DNA from: Cladocopium goreaui | Taxonomy: Eukaryota > Sar > Dinophyceae > Suessiales > Symbiodiniaceae | NCBI GenBank assembly: GCA_947184155.2 | Contig: CAMXCT020002674.1 | Coordinates: 1-64,000 of the forward strand | DNA: 64,000 nucleotides | Reading direction: 5' to 3' | Shown here: positions 32,514 through 41,811 of the stretch, piece after piece | Position numbering within the stretch: the first letter of the stretch is position 1 | Layout of the letters: each line of letters opens with the position of its first letter | Position numbers and translations under genes: made by a program | The notes under the pieces: model-generated | The model's database searches: none | The model's input: the letters and a program-made list of their open reading frames with translations, nothing else | What the model was told of the DNA's origin: nothing

Positions 32514-34688
32514 CTATTTCAAGGCCGACGGCCAGATCACTTGAACAGTCTGCCATCCTACCGCTTCGCCTAAATGGAGTTTGTTACGTGAAGGCCAATC
32601 AGCCGGGTTGGCGTCTGTTGAAATTCTATCGATGAACACTCTAACTCGCAGCTGAAAAGCTAGGTCCCAAAAGACCGAAATGATATGACAAAGATCTTCT
32701 TTGCTTGAGTATCCTTTGATCAAAGCAGACTCAACTGCTTCCGAGTCTATGAGCAACAAAATATCTGCCCCTCGGATCCGATCAGCGAAAGTTTCAAGCG
32801 CCAGAACAGCAGCGATCATTTCAACCGGAACAATCTGAGTGCTGCGGGTGAGCCACCTGTTTTTCACTTCCTCGGGCACCACAGCAGTGAACTGCTTGGG
32901 CCTGCGGGAGCGCCGATCAAACAGGACTGCACCAACACGATCAGGCAGCTTCTCTGCAGAGCGAGGATCCGGCGTGAATCCATCCGTGAAGATCATCCGA
33001 GCACTTTTCGCCGACCATGTCGATAGGCCGCGGAGGACCATGTTGAACAAGCTTCTTCCATTGCAATTGAGCCTCACGCAGGGGCGGGTCCAGCTTAACT
33101 CTGAGCCGATCGGGAAACGCAAATATTGCCTTTCCGAGATCACTCTGAGAAATGCACGGCCTACCTTGCCCCACAGCTGCGAGGCACCAAACATGAGCTT
33201 GCCCTTCAACTTCCCCGCTGAGCCCGGATCGAGTAAACCAGAAGCCAAGATCGCGTCGATTTCGCCAGAGAGCTCCTCTTTCCGATCGGCCTTGATCTCC
33301 AGTTGCATGAGCTCCAGGTTGTAGGTGACGCCTAGGATCGTAGGCGACCTGGATAGCTGCAGCTTCTTCTGATCAAACTGGGCACCTAGCCAGAAGTGAA
33401 CACTCTCGGCGATCTGCTTGGCACTGGCTACTGTCGAGGCCGGCTCGAAGCCGTACTTATCATCGTAAAAACTGAAAGCGAGCAAACCAAACAAAGAGAC
33501 CAAGATCTCGTTGATCGCAGCTGACCTTCTGTTATAGTTATATACCGCGGAGATCAGCCCAAAAGAATGACCGACCATGATGAAGAAATGCGGGGAGCCA
33601 ACCTCCGGATTCTTCAAGCAAATCACAGAGAACTTCCTCTGATCAGGTCGCACTGCCACTTGACGATAAGCTTTCCTCTCGTCAAGGACCCAGCCGCAGA
33701 GAGCTTCTTCTGGCTTTAACGAGCGAAGACGCCTCAGTGCAGCCACATTGGAGTCCGTTGACGGCAGCTGGAGCTTCTCAGAGATCTCCGTGACCTGGTT
33801 GATCATGTTGGTGGTGGCGCTGTCACATCCACGAACTTTGTTCTTCTGGACTACCTCAAACCTTTGTGTAGGGATCCAGTCTTCACACCCTGAGATCTTA
33901 GAAACTTCACTTTCGGACGCGAACGGTCCCAAACACGAACCTTCATTCACATCCTCAAGCGATGCCTCCCAAATCTTGATCAAATTCTGTATGACAGGTA
34001 CTGCGTGAACACGGTTGACAATCTTCCGCCTCAGATCCCAGGCCCGCTTCAATGCCTCCTCCACGGGGACGACCTTCTGAGTCTTCTCGTAGGGAGGCCA
34101 CCGACCGGTCGGGGTGATCAGGCCCACGATCGGGAAACCATGCAGAAGAAATTGAGGGAGCTCTAAGTCCACTGAGCGCACTTCACGAAGCATCTCGGCA
34201 TAGAGCTCAATGTGACAAACTTTCCCCAACTGCGGCGCCTCATCTGCAGGCGCACCGAGAAGTAGCCGGCAAGGAGCAGGATCAGGATGACGCCGTATCA
34301 GAGCCACTGAGCGGGGCAGCAATTCGCGAGCGCGCTGTTCCCAAAATTGCAACAGCTGGGCACGCTCGTGCAAGATAACAGATGCATCACGCTGCAGCCG
34401 GGCCAAAACTCTGCACGACTGATCATCCAGCGGCACGCTCTGAGTAAAAGGGTGTGGCACCTGGAGCGCAAACTCGATCGCCTGGCCCGGCTCAAGCTCA
34501 AACTCAAAAAGGGGTTTGGCGGCACCGCGCTTGAGCTGGTAGCCAGCCCACTGCACCTTCAGAGCTGTGGCCTCTTGACGATGACCAAGCCAAGGTTTAC
34601 CGGACTCAATGGGTGCGATCGCTTGCAGGTGTAGTGAGCGCAAATGACGGAGCGAAATGCGCCAGAGCATCTTGGTGGAGAGCCGCAA
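32514..34688 (-). CDS. Reverse transcriptase-RNase H of the YR element
   Basis: Open frame of 724 codons with no stop, stop at 32514 only 15 bp from B1. RT motifs include the motif A-like LDERKAYRQVAV (about residues 335-346) and the catalytic YDD in FSFYDDKYGF (about 408-410). RNase H has FTDGF (Asp about 569), PVEMIAAVLALE (Glu about 623), LLIDSEAVESAL (Asp about 648) and NPADWPSR (Asp about 697). The N(x)ADxPSR ending is typical of DIRS-type RNase H. The first in-frame codon is TTG, not ATG, and the frame directly overlaps the methyltransferase tail in another phase, so it is probably expressed as part of a longer polyprotein or by recoding. Catalytic residues appear intact. Confidence 0.8.
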   Translation of the reverse strand: MRLSTKMLWRISLRHLRSLHLQAIAPIESGKPWLGHRQEATALKVQWAGYQLKRGAAKPLFEFELEPGQAIEFALQVPHPFTQSVPLDDQSCRVLARLQRDASVILHERAQLLQFWEQRARELLPRSVALIRRHPDPAPCRLLLGAPADEAPQLGKVCHIELYAEMLREVRSVDLELPQFLLHGFPIVGLITPTGRWPPYEKTQKVVPVEEALKRAWDLRRKIVNRVHAVPVIQNLIKIWEASLEDVNEGSCLGPFASESEVSKISGCEDWIPTQRFEVVQKNKVRGCDSATTNMINQVTEISEKLQLPSTDSNVAALRRLRSLKPEEALCGWVLDERKAYRQVAVRPDQRKFSVICLKNPEVGSPHFFIMVGHSFGLISAVYNYNRRSAAINEILVSLFGLLAFSFYDDKYGFEPASTVASAKQIAESVHFWLGAQFDQKKLQLSRSPTILGVTYNLELMQLEIKADRKEELSGEIDAILASGLLDPGSAGKLKGKLMFGASQLWGKVGRAFLRVISERQYLRFPIGSELSWTRPCVRLNCNGRSLFNMVLRGLSTWSAKSARMIFTDGFTPDPRSAEKLPDRVGAVLFDRRSRRPKQFTAVVPEEVKNRWLTRSTQIVPVEMIAAVLALETFADRIRGADILLLIDSEAVESALIKGYSSKEDLCHIISVFWDLAFQLRVRVFIDRISTDANPADWPSRNKLHLGEAVGWQTVQVIWPSALK

Positions 34689-35372
34689 TCGCCTCTGCCA
34701 AAGTAGCGCACAAAGCCCATGGATAAACCTGAGCCGCTTTGGTCCGAAAGACCCAGTAGCCAGTTTTGGGATCCCGCATCTTGCCCTTGAGCTTCACATG
34801 GCGATGGCCTCCCGGGCAGCGCATCTGGACATCGTCGCGAGCAATTCAGAAGAGCATTGCAGCCGCGTCGGCTTCAACGACAGGGCTCCAAAAGCACATT
34901 GATCAAAGTCCAGCGCGAGAGCACGAGTATCAGCCACTAGTTGTTCCATGGTTGCGGTGACCCAAATAAGGCTAAGGAGAGGGTTTTCGATCGAGAAATC
35001 CCCTCCCAGTTGAAAAACGATCAAGCAAGCTTCAACCGTCCTAGAAAGAAAAATGTTACCAAGCAGGACTAAACACTGGTTGTCCTGCGACAGATCCGGC
35101 AACCCCATAGGCCTGAGCGCCGATCGCAACGGCGGCGGCCCACCGTCGAGCTTTCGAGCCGCAGTGAAAGTGTTGCACGGTGTCCCGCAGTGCAAGAAGA
35201 AGACCAAGCCTAAGGTGAGCACCTTCAGCACTGTAGACCACGTGATCATGTCAAGGAGATCCACTGGTTCTGGCACCAAAGGGGAGACCACTATGTCAAC
35301 CGGTGGCAAAATGGGGACACCACGCAGCTGAACAGCATCGGACAGACCCGCCGTGCCCGAAAAGAGCTCCAA
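34606..35372 (-). CDS. C5-methyltransferase-like domain of the YR element
   Basis: The frame from 35372 (TTG; no ATG) starts with ELFSGTAGLSDAV, matching motif I of cytosine-C5 methyltransferases (FxGxGG-like). It has a Pro-Cys motif HCGTPCNTFTAARK (residues 61-74, cf. PPCQ of motif IV) and FSIENP (126-131, cf. ENV of motif VI), then DFDQCAFGA and KPTRL. A frameshift near 34815 moves to a frame with RCPGGHRHVKLKG and a C-terminal helix region ending at 34606. DIRS elements are known to carry Dam-like adenine methyltransferases; the visible motifs here instead suggest a C5-type fold. Function could be DNA or RNA modification, or a degenerate nonenzymatic role. Confidence 0.6.
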
Positions 35373-35572
35373 AAAGTATAGGGCCCCCGAGCATGCAGCG
35401 CAGGGACACCGTCCAAGCCTTGGGACCAGACAAAGGAAGGCTGATCAGACTCTGCTGCCTCACTCACGCTCTGACTCACATCACGGCCAGAGCGGTCACT
35501 TGGGGCGGCTGGTCGATCGACCCAAGTGCCAGGTGGCCTAGCCTCCGAGGCCACCTGGCCCCCCTCGTCACT

Positions 35573-36887
35573 TCAGTGGTTGCCATGCCAAGGGTGGTCC
35601 TTGCCCCACTCGACACAGGCATGTTTCTGTCGGCAGCTGTCACCAAAACGGCAGCCGAGCGAGCAATTGTAGAAAGGGCAGCGCTTGCGCTGCCCCATAC
35701 TTGAAAGCAGTGATCTTCTGCCACTCCTTGGCTGGCACACGCTCATCGCGTGCTGGCCGAGCGGCGCCAGAGGCGGATTCCTTGGAGGAACTCTTGCTGA
35801 GAACCTCCTTGGCCTTCTGGAGCTGGGCTTTCTGCCGGGCCCTCCGAGCACGATTCTTCTTGCCTTTCGGGGAGGTCTTCACTGCCGAGCCCGAACGAGA
35901 CCGCGAGCGCTTCTTGGCCGGGGTGGAAGGAGCTGGGAGTTGGCCCGCTTGTTTGAACTTGTCGAGCTCGGCGCTGGAGCGAGCATCATTCCAGAGTTGC
36001 TTATGGTTCGTAAGCACCTCTAGCAGAGCCGCAGAAAACGAGCCAAAACTCTTGCGCTGATCAGAGCTGACTCTATGGACTTTCTTGCGGATGAGCGTGT
36101 CCGCGGTGAGCAGCAGGGCCAATCCTCGGTTTTCGTGGCGCCACTCCTCAAGCTCCGAGAGGTACTTGAGGGGGCCGGCTGCAAACGAGAACTCGCAAAT
36201 GTTCAGATATTCCAAGGTGATGAAGAACGCGTGCAACTTGTCCATGACTTGTGATTCAGAACTGGCAGAGGTGGGCTGATCGATCATCACTACCCGAAGC
36301 AGGTCTTCCGCGTTCTTTGTGAGGCCTGACTTCTGAGCGATCTGCTCATTCCGGGTGCGGATCTCGCCGACCTCATAGAAGTGCACAAAGCCATGCACCA
36401 AATAATCACGTTGAACACGTTCGACGAACTTTCTGTGGGGTTCCCGGTGCAAGGGAAGGACCACATCTGGGTGCCGAGCTACGAAAGTCTCTCTAAATTC
36501 GGCATGATCTTCGCCGGGAATCTCAGGAACTTTCGATGGATCCTCTTCCATTTTGGCCCGTCGAGCCGCAAAATGGTCCTGCATGGTCGAGCAGGTCTTC
36601 CAAACTGCCGCGAGAGCGGTCAACGCGAGCTCTTGTGAGGGCGCATCTGGTCCGAAAGATGCTGGATCTGGAATGATTGTCTTCAAAGTGGCCTTGACCC
36701 CCGCAATGTTGTCGCCCAGCATCGCGAAGGTCTCCACATTGAGCAATCCAGCGTCGGCCGCAGTCTTGCAGAGCTCATTGGATACTCGTTGGCGGCCCAA
36801 GATCTGTCTCAACGGCTGATCTGGGGTCTTATCCGCCGTATACACGGTCCGATCGACCATTATTGTCAAAAACTGATCGGGAGCCAA
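35573..36887 (-). CDS. Gag-like protein with CCCH zinc finger (one frameshift)
   Basis: The first frame (36887-35640, 415 codons) has a helical N-terminal domain (QILGRQRVSNELCKTAADAG and on), a central region, then a basic SR/K-rich tail (KKRSRSRSGSAVKTSPKGKK). At about 35693-35697, GGGG on the minus strand follows TAT. Skipping one G moves into the frame reading KRCPFYNCSLGCRFGDSCRQ then KH, a perfect C-x8-C-x5-C-x3-H finger, ending at 35573. Without the shift the finger is lost and the protein ends in a hydrophobic tail. The arrangement could be a programmed +1 shift or a one-base insertion. CCCH fingers bind RNA, fitting a nucleocapsid role. Confidence 0.65.
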
Positions 36888-36978
36888 ACATTACTGGCCA
36901 AACACAAAATCAAAATTTGAAAAACTCAAGCAAACATTCAAGCATCAACGACAGAATTAAATGCAGCAAAGGCGCAGC

Positions 36979-38919
36979 TCATGCATGACGGGAGCCCGGA
37001 CTCACGACGAAGCAGCGAGCAGCCACGTCAGGCCGAGCTTTGGCACAATGTTTGCACAGAACTGCTGCATCGGGCAATGCTGGCCCTACAGACGAGCATT
37101 CGTCCACAGGAAGGCGACCACACGCCAGTACTGTGGGATCCCCAAGTTGGGAGCAGTGGTGCCTATAGTCATGAGCTCGCCTGGCGCCCGAGGACTTGAC
37201 AAAGAACTGAACGTCCTCAAGAGCCGACGGATCCTCTCCATCAAGGATGGCCCCCTCTGGTGGCTCGATTGGGTGCTCGTTCTCGATCATGTCCTGGACG
37301 AGCTGTCTCACCATCTGAGCCGGAACGCTGGTACGATGCCGGGTGTACTTGAGCACCAAAGGACCAGGGTTCTTCCAGTTCGCCTGGAGGCCAATCTCCT
37401 CGGTGGAGCGACCAGCGTGGACTGCAGCGTCGAGCAACGTCACTCTTGCTGAATGAGCTGTCACTTCAGAGAGCCGGTCCAACACCGCGTTGATCTCCTC
37501 TTGATTGCCATTCATGAACTGGGTCACGGCAGTTTGGCCAAGCGTTCGCAGCCACTGCATTGATCGTTGGTAGGACGCCGGGGCGTCGCGAAACTCCTCA
37601 CGAGAGTTCAGGTCCCGCATCCAGTAGTCCCGATCAGGGTTCTCAAGGAGGAGCAGCTCCCAGCCTGTCTCGAGCCAAGCCGAATCCTTGAACCCTACGT
37701 GTGGCACTACGAACTTCGTGCCTCGCCTGCGCCTTTCCACTTTGGTCTGCCACGCAATCCCAAAAAGACCCTGATCAGTTAAAACAAGTTCTTGGGGTTT
37801 AACATGCAAAGCGTCATCAAACCTCAGAGAAGCAAAAACCATGCAGAGCCACCACCATGCAAAGAGCCTCGCTGCATCCGGTTCATTCGGATCCACCACA
37901 AAAAGCTCCAGGCAGGCGACTGCCGCAATTGGGATGGGAACGGCCTCTTTCAAGGTCGTGTTCCTCTTCTTGACGATCTCTGCCTGAACAGCCAGAAATG
38001 CGGGGTGAGCTAGATCAGGGCACTCGATCGCCAGTTTGGAGGTCACCCATTTAACTGAAGTTCTAAAGGACGGCAAAACAGAGGGGCCACATTCTTTATG
38101 ATCCAATGCAAGAGCGTATTTCAAGATCTTGTCATGGGTCAGTGGGAACACGGCCAACTGTTCGCTGGCTAGCCAATCTTCAAACCTTTCCCAGGCTGAA
38201 ATATGGGCAGCCATCGTCCTGGGAGCCCCTGATGACAACACGAGCTGTCTGAGCCGTGCCGTTTCGGCTGCTGACAACCCTTCACTATTGGTGGTGTCGA
38301 TCAACAGTTTGGAGAACTCCCCTGCACGTTCCCCTATGTCCTCGAGCTTGGCTGCCCACTTGCGCCTGGCCGCATTCTCTTGATCCAGAAGCGGAGTTGA
38401 AGTCACCTCCTCCTCCGGCTTCTTCAAGATCTTCCTAGGCGGTTGGGCAGGCTTCTGAGCAAGAGCACGGATAGCAAGAGAGCGTCTGGCTCTGGCAGCT
38501 TCAGAACTCAAAGCAACTGATAAAGGGTCACACATACCAAAACCAAGCTGTTGAGCCGTTGAAGCAAAGAAGGCTTTCTCGATCGACGAGGCCAGGCTCC
38601 AATACTGCTCTAGCATGAAACTGCTCTCCAGTAAAACATCCCTGATGCCTTCATCCAGTGTGGGAGCCCACTCATGGACCTTGACAACGAACTCCGACGC
38701 CACACGCACCTCCATGGCCGAGATGAGTGCCAGGTTGGCGAACGGCGAGGCGAGCACGGCCTGGGCGAAAGCATCAGAGAAAACAGGGAGGCATAAGATC
38801 TTGGATGCCCATCTCTCGTTCAATTGAGCCATCTTGCAACTGTTCGTGAACATGACATTATTTGAACAAATAAGACATGAGCAACATGAAACCCAACACC
38901 AAGGAACACCACCCCCCAA
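36979..38919 (-). CDS. Tyrosine recombinase (integrase) of the YR element
   Basis: A long open frame ending at 36979; the upstream-most codon is TTG and the first ATGs are at about residues 23 and 30. A core-binding-like helical region precedes the catalytic domain. Catalytic residues are Arg366 (SLRFDDAL), Lys393 (QTKVERR), His489 and Arg492 (TAHSARV), Trp515 (ANWKNPG) and the nucleophile Tyr525 (LKYTRHR). All six positions of the tyrosine recombinase set are present. The C-terminus adds a possible zinc-binding C-x7-C-x13-C-x2-C motif (Cys600, 608, 622, 625). It presumably integrates the circular DNA made from the element's RNA. It lies upstream of gag and RT, unlike the 3' position of YR in classical DIRS/Ngaro elements. 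Confidence 0.85.
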   Translation of the reverse strand: MGGGVPWCWVSCCSCLICSNNVMFTNSCKMAQLNERWASKILCLPVFSDAFAQAVLASPFANLALISAMEVRVASEFVVKVHEWAPTLDEGIRDVLLESSFMLEQYWSLASSIEKAFFASTAQQLGFGMCDPLSVALSSEAARARRSLAIRALAQKPAQPPRKILKKPEEEVTSTPLLDQENAARRKWAAKLEDIGERAGEFSKLLIDTTNSEGLSAAETARLRQLVLSSGAPRTMAAHISAWERFEDWLASEQLAVFPLTHDKILKYALALDHKECGPSVLPSFRTSVKWVTSKLAIECPDLAHPAFLAVQAEIVKKRNTTLKEAVPIPIAAVACLELFVVDPNEPDAARLFAWWWLCMVFASLRFDDALHVKPQELVLTDQGLFGIAWQTKVERRRRGTKFVVPHVGFKDSAWLETGWELLLLENPDRDYWMRDLNSREEFRDAPASYQRSMQWLRTLGQTAVTQFMNGNQEEINAVLDRLSEVTAHSARVTLLDAAVHAGRSTEEIGLQANWKNPGPLVLKYTRHRTSVPAQMVRQLVQDMIENEHPIEPPEGAILDGEDPSALEDVQFFVKSSGARRAHDYRHHCSQLGDPTVLACGRLPVDECSSVGPALPDAAVLCKHCAKARPDVAARCFVVSPGSRHA

Positions 38920-39610
38920 AAATAGTTGAGTGTGCCAACCTGGGTGAGGTCATGAGCAAATGCCTGATCAAATAACGTGCATGTATCATGAACACTTCAC
39001 TGAGCATCAATTGAAATAAAACTCAACGATCGTGTTAACCTCTTCACAAGGCAGCTCTTCCCGAGCACTCACACGCATGGACATGAACATGCAAGAAATG
39101 TGAACGTGTATCAGAAACTCTCAAGTGAACCTCAATTGAAATCAAATTCAACGATCGTTTAAACCTCTTCACGAGGCAGCTCTTCCCGAGCAAACACGCA
39201 TGTGGGCATGAACATGTCAAGATCATGAACATGTCAAACATTTCAGATCAAACCGAGCGAGATGACTGACCAGGGCAAACACCTAAACTAATCAGTCGCT
39301 CTCACTAACAGTCTGATCTGAGTTCCCACAACGACACTGCTGAGGGGCGTGCCTGAGCAGGGCCCCATTGCCCATGACTGATCGTCCCACAGAAAATAAA
39401 AGGGGAAATCAGTGAACACTCTGGCAACCCTCAGCAAATGTGAAAGCTCAGTGGAACAACAAATAAAACAAACCATCAAATTCCAAACATCACTGATCCA
39501 AATAATTTCCTTCTGAAATGCTGCAGCAGCTTTTCACAAACTGCGCAGTTTGGCGATCATGCCAATCTGAAGGAAAGCATCTCAAAAGATGGATTACAGA
39601 GCCGTCTGCC
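38920..39610 (-). other. Noncoding gap with 125-bp direct repeat in YR element
   Basis: No coding signal. Two tandem units start at 39007 and 39132 (period 125 bp), sharing TCAATTGAAAT, CAACGATCG, AACCTCTTCAC and GCAGCTCTTCCCGAGC. Position between ORF1 and the recombinase suggests a regulatory or transcript-boundary role; this is inference. Confidence 0.7.
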
Positions 39611-41494
39611 TCAGCAATCTGTGACCTCTTCCACAACAGGTGGGGGTCCATAGCTGACTGGCTGACCTGGCTGCACAGTGCTGGATCCAGCCACATAGCC
39701 GCTTGTGGCCTGGCTAACACGATCCAGGAAGAACTGCGGAGTGACCGCTGCTGCTGACATCTGTTCCCCTTGGCGAGCTTCCAAAGGTCTGCGATGAACA
39801 TGCACAGCGCCACCCTGCAGATTAGTGGCTGCCGGAGCTTCCCCTGGAGCCGTCAAGGCCACCTCGGATGGCACATTTGGAGCCACGGTCAATGATGGCG
39901 CCATAGGCCCTGCGAGAGCCAGCAAGCTTCCAGAGACCGAGGAAGCCGGCACCACCGATGGGCCACCTGTGACCGGCGGCAAAACAACCGTCTTCTGCTC
40001 GAGCTCCACATTGTGAGCCTGTATGGCCAGAGACTCTCGAGGGACGATCGCCTTCTCCGCCTTGAACAGAGGGGACTCGCAGGTGAAGTGCAAGTTGGAC
40101 GCATGAGACTCCACCGCAACTGCTCCAACTCTGGGTCCAGTCTCTTCCACGGAGCCAGCTTCGATCGATGCCGTCCAATGGGCGTGGATCCCCGCCAGCT
40201 GTGAAAGCTGCATGGTCTGATCCGGACCCTCGATCCTGGCATGGTGGTCACGGCACCAGTGAGCATTCTTCACGAGCGTCGGGCCTGACACACGTGAGAC
40301 AACCAGCCAAGTCGATGGGACCACCAGGGAACATGACACATCGACCTTGTCTCCAGATGACCTGAAGCGAAACTCCAAACGATCGGCATCCATCCCGATC
40401 GAGTCCGCAGATGAGATTGCAGTCACCCTCATCTCAAAGTGGCACAGTGGGAAATCAAGAGCCACCACTGTGCCTCCATCGCTGCATGCGTAGAGCCGCC
40501 CTCCAACCTCGAACGAGGTGGCAATGACTCTCCACCCTTGGAACACCGTGACAGCGACCGAAGGGATGAAGAGCATCTCATCCAATCGCGGGATCACCGA
40601 GTCGTTGATGTAATTCAACTGGACCGTCATGTCCTGGTCCGATCGGTAACCACGCAGCTCAAGGTGGAGCAGCAACTCACCTTCCACTTTGACCTTGACG
40701 TCGACCCATGTGGATCCATCATCTGTCATCATAGGCCATCTGAACGGTTGGAAGGCTGGGTGCGAGAGCACTTGCCCCGTAGGATAGTCCCACTTCGCGC
40801 AAGGGACTGTCCCATACGAGGTCATCGAGCCGACCAACACAAACTTGAACCCATCCAGAGTGCGAACGTAGAGCAGGTTGAAGTGATAGCCCGTGTTTGG
40901 AGATCTCACCAGCTGTCGATCAGACAGCACATTGATGCCGCTCTGAGCGTTCAGCAAGATCTCGTCCAGAAGCCAACCTTGGTAAGGAGACTGGATCCGC
41001 TTGTCTCTGCTGTCAATGACAAGCACCGATCGTTCATGCTCCTTTGCCCCCAATTGTTGAACGTAAGGGGGCAACTGGAAATTCTGAGCGTTGGCCGCTG
41101 GCATCTGGCCCCAACGAATGCCGCGATGCCCCTTCTTCCGAGCTTTGGCATTCTGTGAGGCGATCTTCTCAGCCTGCTTCTAAGCACTGCCCAAGAGCTG
41201 CTTTGCCGCCTGGACAGCTGGAGCCGCTTGTGGTGGAGCCGCTTTTGGCAGATCTGCCTCCCATCCATCTTGCGGAGGCATATCTGTCTCTGACTCCTCC
41301 TCCTCTTGGCCAGCTGGAGCGCTCTCTGGGATCACCTTCTTCTCAAAACCTTTGGGTGGCGGCTTTGGAGCAGGGTACTGGATCCTTGCAGGCTGAGCTC
41401 CCCCCTCTTGAACAACACTCCACGATGCTGCTGAGCCTGTCGCACTTGCAGAGTCATCCGGGCTGATCCACTCTGCAGCACGAGAGGATGCCAT
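39611..41494 (-). CDS. YR element ORF1, unidentified, with in-frame amber codon
   Basis: One reading frame from ATG at 41494 to the stop at 39611 is interrupted by a single TAG at about 41180-41182, after LGSA and before KQAEKIASQNA. The N-terminal 104 codons are Pro/Ala-rich and acidic. The distal 497 codons are rich in predicted beta strands (FKFVLVGSMTSYG, TWVDVKVKVEGELLLHLEL, ADRLEFRFRSSGDKVDV) and end in a Pro/Ser/Val-rich tail. No known family was recognised. A beta-rich structural or capsid-like protein is one possibility. With the terminal A repeats identical, the TAG may be a readthrough site and not decay. Confidence 0.6.
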
Positions 41495-41578
41495 GGCTTG
41501 CTGGCGAGACTGAGCAGATGGGAACGTCGATCGAGGATAACCAGGCCCTTATGCACAAACACCGAGAGGCACAAGAAA

Positions 41579-41811
41579 AGATTTCAGCCTGGGAGTGATC
41601 AGATGAACTTGCGCCAAAATGGCACGAGAGTGCTGGCAGTTCCTCAGTGATCACCACGGGATGAACTTCACACAGTATCAAGAATATATATGAACATATA
41701 TATAAATAAAATAATAAATCGGATCAAAATCAGATTTCCACGATCAAGCTTGAACAAGCTCTTCAGAGTCACCTTCCTGTCCCAGACCTACCTAACCAAA
41801 GACATGAAATC
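41579..41811 (-). repeat. YR element repeat A1 (outer)
   Basis: 233 bp that appears identical to A2 (31977-32209). It forms the 5' end of the element on the minus strand and borders satellite DNA exactly at 41811/41812. Confidence 0.9.

Larger units (their letters stand above)
31539..41811 (-). mobile_element. YR retrotransposon with split direct repeats (DIRS/Ngaro/PAT-like)
   Basis: Read on the minus strand the element is A1 (41811-41579), coding interior, B1 (32499-32210), A2 (32209-31977), a 143-bp spacer, then B2 (31833-31539). B1 and A2 abut exactly. This A1 - genes - B1A2B2 pattern is the split-direct-repeat structure of PAT/Ngaro-type YR elements. The interior encodes an unidentified ORF1, a tyrosine recombinase with all catalytic residues, a gag-like protein with CCCH finger, a methyltransferase-like domain and RT-RNase H. 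Flanking satellite joins as TTTAAAT to CTTTTAAAT with no target-site duplication. A1 and A2 appear identical, so insertion is recent. Confidence 0.9.

Noticed and set aside
31539-41811. Interpretation of the 233-bp A repeats as ordinary LTRs
   Set aside because: The B repeats and the A1...B1A2B2 order, the tyrosine recombinase and the absence of target-site duplication do not fit an LTR element with DDE integrase.
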